Source of the DNA: Amphiura filiformis
Lineage: Eukaryota > Echinodermata > Ophiuroidea > Amphilepidida > Amphiuridae
DNA: 64,000 nucleotides
Direction: 5' to 3'
Assembly: GCF_039555335.1 (NCBI RefSeq)
Contig: NC_092629.1
Location: 30,749,382-30,813,381 of the forward strand
Shown: positions 25,561 through 38,300 of the stretch, piece by piece
Numbering within the stretch: position 1 is the first letter of the stretch
Layout of the letters: each line of letters starts with the position of its first letter
Program-made: the position numbers and the translations under genes
The notes under the pieces: model-generated
Databases searched by the model: none
What the model saw: only the letters and a program-made list of their open reading frames with translations
What the model was told of the DNA's origin: nothing

Positions 25561-25909
25561 TCAGTGTGGTAATGGTTGTGGATAACTGTTATAATTTTTG
25601 GATTTTCCTCAATAATGTGAAGCAAGAAATTAAGAATTGATGAGTGACACTTGTCACATATTTAAGAAAGTTTTAACAATGTATCGTCTAAACAAGGGAA
25701 GAGGCTTGCGCATCATATCATACACTGGAACATGGAAATATTCAAACCCCTGACTCAAACATTACAAACTAGCGCACGAGATCAAATTAATGATGCTTAA
25801 CCGTTATTCTAAATATATCAATATACACGGGAAAGAATAATTACGCATCGCGCAATTAAACAAGAAATTACAAATGGAAACATGACATGCATCGGCAGAT
25901 ATACCAGAG

Positions 25910-26010
25910 TAAAAACTCCGGACATACCTACCTGCGCGGTGACCTGAACCCCAGACCTCTCGCTTGTCGGGCGAGCGCTCTACCACTGATCGAGCTACGA
26001 CTGTCCCTGA
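25910..26010 (-). mobile_element. tRNA-derived SINE head, minus strand
   Basis: Read on the minus strand: CGTAGCTCGATCAGTGGTAG (A box), then GGGGTTCAGGTCACC (degenerate B box). The ends show the GGGACAGTCGTAGCTC start seen in invertebrate tRNA SINEs. The 90-residue frame across it (25804-26076) is incidental. Confidence 0.6.
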
Positions 26011-26262
26011 TAAACAGGACTCAATATGGATATGAGCAGTCAGGGTAAACAATACAAACAACACATTACAAACCATTAAACGAGATTATTGTATCGTCGT
26101 GTGTGTATGTTATAGTTTAGCCCTAATTACACATCTCCATATTTGACAGTCTATTGACAGTTCTGTCAAAATGTCTGCAAATTTTTGAACATTTTCTTTT
26201 AATACGAACTTCCTTCTTTCACCATTGTTTAAGCAGCCAACTTCCTTCTTTCAGCATCATAA

Positions 26263-26399
26263 GCAACCGCAGTTAAGGAGTTAAAACCAGCCAAATAATA
26301 CATTACACGGTTGAGAAAGTACTACATAATAGTCTAGTAAATACAAGTACACGAAATCAATTGGTTACTTATCATTATTTTAGTAGTAATAACTTTAAC
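26263..26399 (+). promoter_or_regulatory. Promoter-proximal / 5' UTR block of receptor A, conserved with receptor B
   Basis: CAACCGCAGT (26264-26273), seven bases, then TTAAAACCAGCCAAAT (26281-26296) recur with the same spacing at 47651-47660 and 47668-47683. Further matches (TGAG-AAAGTAC) lead to both start codons. Conservation in otherwise unlike flanks suggests transcription-start or regulatory sequence. Confidence 0.55.
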
Positions 26400-29300
26400 A
26401 TGGCGTCTTTGCGGAACTTTACATGCAGGAACTATAATATGGAAGTTGTGTGGTTTTTGATATTCACATATCTATTTTGTGGTATATATGGTAAGTTTAA
26501 AGTAATTTGTTTAACAATAGAATTTGATTAAAGTACATACACCAAAAAGGAAAATCCTTTTTGCCGCTGGTCTAAACCGAAGCGCTTAATAGACTGCCTA
26601 CGCTACCTTTTTTAACTATACTTTCAGACAGTGTCAGTTATGTTTCATATAATGTAGTACCATGTTGGTCAGTATTAGTTGTGTAAGTATTACGCCCAAA
26701 GTTATAATGATGTTCCAGAATTACTGATGATAGACAATTGCAGTAAGCATTGCTCCTTTATGTCGAATTGATTTGCCAACAAGCTATTGTAATATTTTTT
26801 CGAGCCACTTAATTCGCGTTCCATAGGATTTGATGCAGCTGGTGAGAACGCGCTCTTAAACACGTAGCGGATCTGCGCAATAAGCACACATAAGCCCATA
26901 ATTACTATTATACGTATCCGGCAGTCATGCTCTTGTCGCAGACAACTTACAGAAGCAATATCAAACGCATGTATTATGAAGTTCATTGCAGACTTGGAGA
27001 AAACTGACATAACATATCCATTGCATAGGTAGCAATCCTTGCAGAGATGAAACCTTCAAAAACGACAATACTTGCACCTTTCTTCTTGGGATTAGTTTAC
27101 AATCTGTTCCACTCGCATATTGTTTAACCAGACATGCGCATGTCGAATGAAGACCAAAATAAAATCCCGTTTTGGGAAAGTTGCGCACCTAGCCCTTTGG
27201 CGTAATCCAAATCTCGTTCACTTGCCGAATTAACAGCACCTTGTTTGCCCAATTCTTCAAAACCCAACGCGTAACTGCACTCACAACACTTCGCCTCGAA
27301 CTCATTGTTTGTCTTCAGCTTATAGTCAACTGCAATGGGTTTTCCACTCATGCAATCTCTTGTGTTAGATACTGTTCGTATATGTACATTGTCAATGCAT
27401 TGCCAATACCGATTGAGTAATGCATTCCAGTCTAGTTCTGACACCTGAGGAAATCTCTTACGGGTTTACAACAGTCGGATAATTAAGAAATAATAATTGT
27501 AAACAACATTTTGCTATCTGCGAATTTGCCGAGTTGTTTTACGCCAAAAAATAATGATGTCGCCCGTGTTATGAGAGGATAGATGCACGACTAAAACAGT
27601 ATACCTTTACACTTCAATTCAAATAACAATATTAATCATATTTAGTATACCAAGTTTTAATCTCACTAAATACCACATTTTACAAGAGATACCTAGCGCT
27701 TAGAATCGGTCAGCTAATGTTGCTAAGCACCTCCGATTGGTTCAAATAGTGTATTCGAGTATCGCGTCGACTCGCACGCGCTGAACCGTGTTATATCGTG
27801 TCATATCACACGGCTAAGAACCAATAAGATTGCAGTGTTTAAGAATGAACAACGATATCCAAATTACTGCCTCGAGGAAGGCATACGGACAGTACGGATC
27901 ATGGTCAATTGTGCACTACCATCCCTCCCTGCCCCCAGAATCCATGATAACCATTTAGCTGACCATTAATTTGTTTGTTTATTTTTCCTATCATTTTTTT
28001 AGCAACAAGACAATTTATGGGAAGTGTGGGTGACGATATGATAACAATGTCTTGTTCACTACCAGATAATACGTATGCTGATGATTATGATCACATAGAG
28101 GTATGTACCGATGCCAATGGCGTATTCCCGGGCGTAAACAGAGTTTTTTCAGAGCAGGGTGGGGGAGGAGGGGAGGGGAGGGAGACAAGGCAACATTCGA
28201 GGGGCAAAATTTGACGGAAATGGCCAAGACTGGGCTAATGAATACAAAAAAGACAGAAAAATCTTAATTTAAAGGGCGGCCAGCATCCACGGGGGAGGCT
28301 ACGCCACTGACCACGTGCACTGCCATGCCAGGAAACCATGATTGGTAACTGCCGGTTTAAGCTGGTTTAGGACTATAGTAGTCACCAGTAGTGGGCTTCA
28401 GCAACAATGCTCTTCAAGTCATAATTGATCCCCGGGGGGCACTCAACTTTGGAGGTGACGCGTATGTAGGGCTGTTAAGACCCCCCTTTTTCAGCATCGC
28501 TGTCACCCAAAGACCCCATATTTTTTTACGAACACATGTTCTGTCACCCGAAGACCCCTTATTTTTTCATTTGATCTGTCACCCAAAGACCCTTATTTGT
28601 TCAATTTTAACAGCAACTTTCATTTATCGAGGTTTCTGTTGCGCTGTTTGGGCTCTCACGCAAAGATTCCATTTAAATAAATGTCATGTTCTCACCCAAT
28701 GACCCCATATTTTTTACATTTTGCTCTCACCGAATGCCAAAATCATGCTCTCACCCAATGACCCCATATTTTTTACATTTTGCTCTCACCGAATGCCCCT
28801 TAGTGCGAAAGTGCCAGCCCTATACACCTATATCCATTTAAAATTGAAGTGCCCCCGGGAATTGATCTAAAGATCAATTAAGGCACTTTAAACAAGTCAT
28901 GGTACTGAAGAGTGCCGAAACTTCGCACAAAACTTCGCACTGAAAAGTTTTGACCACAAGCCACTATGGCTGTCTCTCCTTCACCTCTAGCTCTCCCAAC
29001 TCCTCTCATAACAAGAGTATCCTGCTCAAACTAAAGACATGGTTCAATTCTTTCACAGATATTGAGGGACGATAAAGATGTCGCAAATTACAGGCCAGCA
29101 ATGGCGGATCTGATGGTTACAATTGACGAACAAACTGGCAACCTGTTTGACACAGACATCTCATGGCAACCTGGCTTTGATGGTGGTAACGATGCTGCAA
29201 ATAAATACAGATTAAGCGTTGATCCTATCCAAGTGATAGTTAACCTTGAGGTATGTACATGAATTCATATTAATCTCATATGCATAACGTGCGGGTCATT

Positions 29301-32300
29301 AAACATTTCTACCTAAACATCTCAAAAGAAGTAACTAACCCCCCCCCTAAATAATGACCATTATTCAAAAACGGGTGATTGTATTACAAATCTGTAAAAT
29401 GCGTTGGAAGCAGAATTTATTTCTGGACATTTTGACACCTCATTTGTAGCAATTGACTAAATATTGACGTCACAGCGTACATTTAAATCAATGTTACCCA
29501 AGATTTGAAAGTTGCAGTAAATTCTATTGATTTTGCATTCAGTATAATGGAAGAAAATCTGTGTAATGATAACTGAGTTTTTGTATTGTAAAAATGTGTA
29601 TGTAAGTGCAACTTTTAAATCTGGACCTCACTACATTAAATTGACCGGTGTTTTATTGTTTTCTGGGCTATCGTATCAAATGAGGTGTCAAAATGCGCAG
29701 AAATAAATTCTGCTTCCAACTCATTTTACAGATTTATTTACTTATTTATTTATTTAATTCTTATTTACCCTGGGGTGACCAATCAATGCACTGGCACTGT
29801 TCTCCCTTGGTTCCCATGTGATTTTGTAATACAATAGCCCCGTTTTAAATGATGGCCATTATTTAAGGGGGGTTTGTTACTTTTTTTGAGATGTTTATTA
29901 TTGATAACTTTAAATTGTAAAAGTAAAAGCTCTTGGTATGATATTACAGGGTGTATCAAAATGAAATAAACAGTTTGAAAAGTGCCACTATATTAGAAAG
30001 TACGAAGTATTTAGTCAAAATGGTATTACCGTAAAAACTCGATAGTTAGCATATGTGCTTACTATCGAGCGCTTTTAAAGTTTGGAGTTCATCAAGGTCT
30101 GCAGGAAGACCATTCCACTTGGTGCTTCAAGGCTATCACACGATTGTCAAACAATTCTGCAAGGCGTATACTATAGTATGCTGTCAATTGCAGTTAAGAA
30201 AATGGCGAAACATTTAATTTTCATGTTATCCAGTCTTTGCCTTAATTCTCCTGGATGTTGGTTGGCTCTGCCATTGGAAGTGGCAGGACTGGATTTTGAT
30301 AGTTGTGCTTTCAGTTAAACGAAAGGCTATAGAGGTTATCCACTTCACTCATGTGTGACTTCTAACAAAAGACGCTGATTCCCGTAATATTCCTTATTCA
30401 AAGGAATTCAATACACGACCTCGGAGTTACCTGCATGACTTTGGCGGGCTATTTTGAAACAGTCATGGTTACATATGCAGGTACTTCTTTTGAAAGTCCT
30501 AAACAAGGTATAGCAGTCGCTGATAGGATATGCAGCTTATAGAACACAGATAACCTCTATTGTAGTGGTGAAGTCCAGAGTCTTGGGTGTATTGCATTTC
30601 GTCTGATTTGCCTCTACCATGTATGCTGCCAGATCTGATGCAATTGCTCTCAATGTTTGGTCGTGGTGCCATTTGTACGTAGCTTCCGCTTTATAACTTG
30701 ATAAGAAGCTGCAACCATTGAGGATGTGAAACAGCGAGCGGACAATAACGATGATGGTATAGTGATTAGTATAGGCAGTTTTGGTTTTGTCATACAGCTG
30801 CAGATTAACAGGAGAGGGAAGTTGATCATGAATTGCGTTGAGTGTGGAAGAACAACCACTCTGGTTTCCAGAAATATAGAAGTTTCTTCCAGGTGTAGAC
30901 CTGCATGACATACTTCCAATCCAACCTGTCCCTGTTTTGCACATCTGTAAAAGTATACCAACATGTCCTCCTCGTCTACGTCTACATCTTTCACTAGGCC
31001 GGTGAGGAACTTCCCGTGTTCTTGGTAACTCATGTCTTTGATTAGCTTCTGGTTTCTTTTGTAACCCGTTACCGAGACCGGTTCTGTCGGCTTGGCCCCT
31101 AGCCATCTCATTCAGAATTAGGTGCGTCCTTGCTTATTTTCTTAATTCAAGTAGTGTCCTCGCACTGTGATGGCTTTCCACTACTTTCTGTCCTTCATTG
31201 CTGCCTCTAGTCCAGTGTCATATTTTAGAATGTCTATGTAGGTCAGAGCAGGTCTTCCAGGTTTCCGCTTCCCGTGTTTGGGTATCCAATGAACCATTTT
31301 TGATGCGGGTTCCTCACTTCTGGAACAATAACCAGCAAATCGGATTTTTCTTTACCTGATCTTGTGGCTTATTTTTGGAAGATCTCCATATAGGTTTGCA
31401 TTTGTGACACGTTCCTTCCCATGCACATTCAGAACAGTTCTTGGCTTGCGATTATAACAGCCATCCACTCCCTTTGCAAGTGTTGGGGTGATGGTCCACG
31501 CTTCACATCCATAAAGCAGCACCGACTCCACTGTTGCAGCAAAGATTGGTAAGAGTTGATTTCCAGTTCAGAATTTCTGTTCTACTTCTTTCACATGATT
31601 CCACCTGGCTTTGATTTTCTTAGTTTTTATGCATTTTTTCTAGAGTCTGGGAACTTTTTTCATCTTTAGAGTGATTGGTAGATGGTACTTGGTTACTTGT
31701 AAACATTTGACAGAAGTGGTGAGCTGTTTCTGTTGCATACCATAGTGCTTCTTGCTCATGTACAGAGCTCTGGTTGTGGTAATTTTACATCTGCTTATTC
31801 TTACCCATTGCTTTAGGTATTTCCATGTAGGTAATTGGGAAGTTGTAGATGGTGAGCTCCAATGTCATTTTGGGTACGAACGATCGCATTGTCATATGTT
31901 CATTGACCTATTCTGAAAAATAGGAAAGGACGAAGCCTATAATTATACAAGGCTAACTGTATGTATATAAGTGTTCATTGTCATACGGGCAGTCGGACTC
32001 CTACCAATTTGTTCTTGCTTTTCTTCCACAGATCAGGAATTTGGCACCTACTGACCATGCTAGTTACTGGTGTACCTTTGAAGATCGTGATGGAAATAAG
32101 CAAGCACAACAAAGAGACAGGGTGGATCTCTGTATTTCTGGTAAGTTATGCTTCTTTTCAGGTCAAATTACGAGAAATCCTTGGTCAACCCATTCTCTAA
32201 TTGCCTTTCACATGTATCCATCTCGCAAAAAGCTCACACACACAAAAAAAAAACTACGGACTTCTAAGGTCCACAAATCGAACATGGTGCCTTATCAGGG

Positions 32301-35300
32301 TTGAAATTTCAAAATGTAAAAATCATGTATTCCACTCATCATAGCCTTCATAGGTATTAGGTAAAACAAATTACATAATAATGTATGCAATTTTGGGTAC
32401 TTGAAGAACATATCACATAGCTGATTTTAACGGTACGAATAATAAAATGGTCATTAAAAAAATTTGCTGACCATTTTACTGTGTAAAAACATTACTTCTC
32501 GCATTGTATTTCAAAAGGATTTGATAATATGTATTGATGAATTTTTGCACAAATTACGTTTGTAAAAATTTCTTTTACTATTTTTGTTTCGCACAGAACA
32601 CGTTAAAATCTAAATCTTTATAGGAAATGGCCTTTTTCACTTGAAAAATAATTTTTTAGAGATAAAGTACACTGAGAATTGTCGACATATTCATTAACAA
32701 AGGTAGACCGTTATTCACCTTATCTTGAACTTGTCAAAAATACTTTCATTTACTAATATTTTAAAATAGTGATTTAGATAAGTTAGTAAAATGTCTTATA
32801 ACGTAGGTTGGACTTCAAACAGTGAAGACGGGGTGACGGTGATTGCGAATTCTACTGGAATACATGTCACATGGGATCCTATTGATGGTGCAACATATTA
32901 CCACGTGAGTACAGCGACATACCAACAATCGTACTTGAAAATAACAACATTAGCAAACAACAGAAACAACCAACAACTTGACCATAACAATGGAAATGCA
33001 CACACCGGGGATTTGACGCCAAAAAGGATCATTTGGGGAATAGTACATAAATAGGGGATCATTCAATCAGACCTGGTACATTTTGGGCCATTGACGCAAT
33101 ACAAAATGTAAAATAATCGTGCAATAAATTTCTTGCAATTTTAGCGTAAAAAGGTGAAAATGTATGTCTCATTCGATCTGTTAGATAATTAACTGTAATA
33201 ATTAATTTTGAATGTTATCATCTTCATTTATTTATTTATTTACATAGGTGGTACATGGCGCGACAAGCAACAATAAAGAAAAGAGTGTTAAGATAGTAAC
33301 AGGAAATACCAATTCGGTGTGGTTACCAACTACATCGAACACTATGTACACCATCGAAGTAGTTGCTATATTTCCCAACAATGATCTTACACATCTAGGG
33401 GCATTGAATATTACTACGGAAAATGGTAAGAAAAATGGGGAAAAAATACGCTTATAGATAATATATAGTACTATATATCACTTCGTTATCGTTAAAAAGC
33501 ATCACAATACTTGGGGATTGGGCCTGGGATATACATGCTGTATCAAAATAATAAAAACATGTAAAATCGATTTCATGTGTAATGTAAACTACACTGATTA
33601 AAGTAGTATATGATTTGCTGATTTTATTGGAATTTGTCGTTATACGTTGGAAATAATGTTGTTTCAGCAGTGGTTCGGTGTGCGGAGACGAACGAAAACA
33701 ATAGCTGCGTCCTGCAATCGTGGTGTTTCACGATGAAGCATGTCAAATTATGCCCAGTAGGCGATATTGCGCTTGCATATATCCCAGGCAAAAATTTAGA
33801 CATGAGTCATGCCCATGAACGTGCCAAGATCTTGGCATGAACATGCCAAGAACATGCCCTATTTTCGCTAGCAACGTGCATGAATTTTCATGAATTTGGG
33901 AAATTTTGATGGGTTGTTCATGCTCACCCCTGAATATTCATGCCCTTGCATGCTTTTTGTTTGTCATGCGTGTAGTCAGAGCCTTGATATGTTCAGGGCA
34001 TGTTCATGGGTAACTCATGGGCATGAATCGCGGTCAATGTCAAATTCTCTCTACTTTCATGCCCATAAATTCCTTATTCATGGGTAATTCATGGCATGAT
34101 TCATGGTCAATGTCAAATTTTCTCTACTTCCATGCCCATTAATTTTACTCAAGGGCGTCAATTACAATTTTAATGGGTTCAAAATTAACGACCCATGAAT
34201 CCTTGAAAGAGGATTTTCATGCCATATACAAAACAAAAGAATCAGAATGTCTTGCCATGTTCATGGCATAAACATGCCATGTTTATGGCATGATTTGCAT
34301 AGCAACCAGTGGCGAATTTTGGGAATACCCATGAATTATTTTTGCCTAGAGCATTCCGAGGGAAACTGAATACCCCCAATTTTTCTCCATGCCTGTATCA
34401 AGATGGCGGTCGAGTCCCGGTTCTCCTTCCCTAATTCTGTGGTTGCATTAGATGACCTTATGATTGTGCAGTCCAGCTGTCCAGAAAGTGACCTTTCAGG
34501 TTCCTTTGCATCGATTGTCAATTGACGCATGATATTGTTTAAACGGCTGATGTCTCAAACGTGAACAAAACAGGACTAATTTGTTTAATGCTGTGCGTGA
34601 TAGCCATAGGCTTCAACATATGCATTAGAACTTTTGAGATATATTTTCTCAAAATATCAAGAGCTATCTCAAGAACCACCAAACCAATACTAGGCTTGTT
34701 TGTACTCGTTTTAATTATTGATTTTTTTTTAAAAACTTGTCGTTTGCAGTCCCGCGTGGAGAGTGTTAAATTGAGGAGTCTTAGCTTGTTGCATAATTAT
34801 GCTGATTTTTATACACGCAGTGTGTAAGAGATGCAAAGGTATATTATGTGGACCCAGTTTACCGGGCCAGTTTAATATTGCAATGCGGGTTGATCTTTTC
34901 AGTACCGAAACTTTTCGCCCTATTTTTGCAGATGTATTTGTTAGAGAGGTAACTTCAAATAGTGCCTCCATATGGTGGGGAGCTGTCGACAACGCGGATG
35001 AATACCACGTAAGTATTATGGTATTACAATACAATGATTGTTTCCTTTAAAGCAATAATGTGTGATTTGCATAAAGAATAGATTCTTATTTAAATGTTTG
35101 TTTTCACTGATCACATTATCCCCGAGGTATAACGAAGAATTGCGATTTCATTCCAACGCCTACAATGCGTGTACTACGCTCGCCGATCGTATTACATGTA
35201 ACTGTACGGAGCATCACGCTCGACGTGTGTGTATACAAGCTGACATCCACGATACATGTTAGCAAGCATTTGATCGTTGAACTCTGGATAAACCCGGTCG

Positions 35301-38300
35301 ACCCGGTTTTAATACAAAAAGTTAAAAGTTACTGTTTATTAAGGCACTTCAGGCTTAATCTTTTACGTGGTATTTTAGTATACCACTGGGCATTATAATT
35401 ATGCAAAAAGTAGAAATCCGAGTAAAATTGAGGGCGTCGCTGTGAAACAAATCACACATCATGGCTTTAAGGGTACACGATGTTTTGTTGGTCGAAGCAG
35501 CCAAAAAAAAAAATCGATTTTCTTTATCAAAATCAATAACGGTATATTATTCAACACTTTGATATTTTGCAAAAGTTCATCCAACAAAATATTATTAATA
35601 CAATTTATATTGTTGTTAATGATTTATGTACGTTTTACAAAAGTGTTGCTGTTTTAGCACTCTTTACAACATAACTCAAGAACCGCAGGGCCTACAAAGG
35701 TGTATCTGTGATATTTGAATACTTCTACACACTCGCTATGAAATGATCAATGCAAATTTTGCCAAAGCTCACTACCATTCGCAAGATGCTGTGAACTACC
35801 GAATCGCAACAGTTGACCTTAAGTCACTAAGGACTCACTATCAATAGGCTACACTTGACTTTTGCAAGATCCGTGCTTTGCATGGGCTTGATTTATTTAT
35901 ATAAACATCAAAGAGAAATTACGATGTAGGTGATGCATCTATTGATCTAAGGCAAGAGCTTGAGACAAGATGCATCCCCTTTACAATTGCCATTCTCCAG
36001 CCCTTAACCACTGCGCTTGATTAGTAACGTATAGGTGCTGGCCCATTCCATGTCAACTCCAGGGATGTGCACCGCAGCACCTCTTCAATTTTTTTCTTTT
36101 TCCGTGTGGTGGTAGATATTGATGAGAAAGTAAAATCCTGAAAATTTGAGCTTCATACTCCATTTCGTTTTCCCGTGGCATCAATTTGAAATTTAGGGGG
36201 TCAGCGTAAAAAATGTGTCGCAACGCGAAAGACGACGTTTGGAGGTCCATAAATGTATAAAAGGAACCCTTTAAAACTTTGAAAAGTATGTATCCTGGGG
36301 TACTTTTTGGTGTAGAATTCAAATCTGCTATCAGAAAACTTGTAACTCCTTTACTTTAAAAGATATAGGGCCCTCAAAATGCAACTTCGTCCAACCAGGA
36401 CCAACTTGATAGCAGATTTGAATTCTACACCAATAAGTACCCCAGGATACATACTTTTCACAGTTTTAAAGGGTTCCCTTTATACATTTATGGACCTCCA
36501 AACATCGTCTTTCGCGTTGCGACACATTTTTTACGCTGACCCCCCTAAATTTCAAATTAATGCCACGGGAAAACGAAATGGAGTATGAAGCTCAAATTTT
36601 CAGGATTTTACTTTCTCATCAATATCTACCACCACACAGAAAAAGAAAAAATTGAAGAGGTGCTGCGGTGCACATCCCTGGAGTTGACATGGAATGGGCC
36701 TGCTGACGTGCTGTTATTGTCTGTATACTCGCTGGGACCCTTCCAAATGCCGAACGAGAGACTTGTTCTAACTGATATTTCTTTTCAACCAAATGCTTTG
36801 TAGATTCTTTATCATCCATCAAAGGATAAAGAAAAAAGGATCGTACCGGTTCGAACAACACAGAAGGAGATCAAAGATCTTCGACCAGACACAGAGTACA
36901 TCATTGAAGTTGTTGCTATTTTAGAGGATACCGAAAAATTTCAAACGATAGGAGAGGTCACTATAAGAACCAAACCACCTGGTATGTTAAATGTTATTCA
37001 TTTGGGTAGTGAAACGCCATTTATACCGCTACGTTTGATAATTTTGAGTAAGGGGCTAGGGGAGTCAGTTTAGTTTTAAAGGTCTGTGGTTTGCACCTTG
37101 CAATGAATCAACCTACTTCTAATTATTTTTCAGGTGTTCTAAACATTCCCATTATAGCAGGCAGTGCTGCAGGTGGTTTGGTGCTACTTATCATTGTGGC
37201 AATTATTCTCTATTGCTGTTGTTGTCGGTAAGTGGGTAAGAAACAACCAATTACGTTACCTATTACAATTATAGGTTAATAAATGGGTATCACTTGTTGG
37301 GAGTGAAATTGTACAAAATAATGTGCGCGTACTGAGATGTTGATGCCTAATGCACGAGCCCCGGAGAAGTGAGTGCATTAGACGCATCAACATCTCAATG
37401 CACGTTTCGCATTTTTCTAACATTTGCTCGGACTGAATCTCAAATAAGTATTTATTATGTTGATGCGTCTATTGCACTCCGCTGTTCAGGGGGTAGGGCA
37501 ACTTCTTAGGGCAGGGGGAAGCTGCCTCTTGCCCCTGGCTAAGTCATTGCTTTTGGCGATTCGGGCCAGTAGCGTAGCTTGTGGGGACAGAGTACACTCT
37601 GACATAAAATGAGAAAAGTGCCCCCTTCATATAAAAGAAAAGAAAAAATCGGGAAGAAAAAGGAAAAGAAAAAAGCAAAGGAGCCCGTTTTCCGCACCAA
37701 AAGTTGTTTAATTCATTTTTTTTTAAATTTACAAATATCTAAATTAAAAGAAAAATATATAAAGATTAACAAACTAACCTACTGTTCTTGTCCAAGCAAC
37801 TTGTTAATAGGTACATATGCTTATTGTATAATTTTTACGGTATACCAAATGTTTACGCGTTACGCTCGTATTTTCGCTTGTTTTTGGAAGCTCAAATATT
37901 TTACACTCCCACTTATAATACCGGTTCAAAATGATGCAACTGGGATTTTTTCCTTTGCCCCAATTTTGTTAAAAATTTTGACTCCCCCTCCCCTCCCCCA
38001 CACACACACCATGAAAGCTGGCTCCACCCCTGATTCAGGCCAACTACTCTCCCACCATAAGACGGGTTGACTGTTGACACCGCTGTTTGTAACAAAGAAT
38101 TATTTCACGATTATGAAGATTATCATTCATCCAGGTATAAATAACTGTGAAATTATTATAATCTGATCTACTGGACTTACGTTTTTTGATCTCGGATGCA
38201 TCATCAAGCCAACTGATGTTAAAGCGGCAAAAGTTCGTTGACCTGTGAAGAGAATGTTACGTCACAGGTCGACGATGAGCCAAACCTCTGAGGGATCTTC

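Noticed and set aside
36053-36588. Pair of similar frames on opposite strands
   Set aside because: They arise from the two arms of the 36040-36700 foldback.
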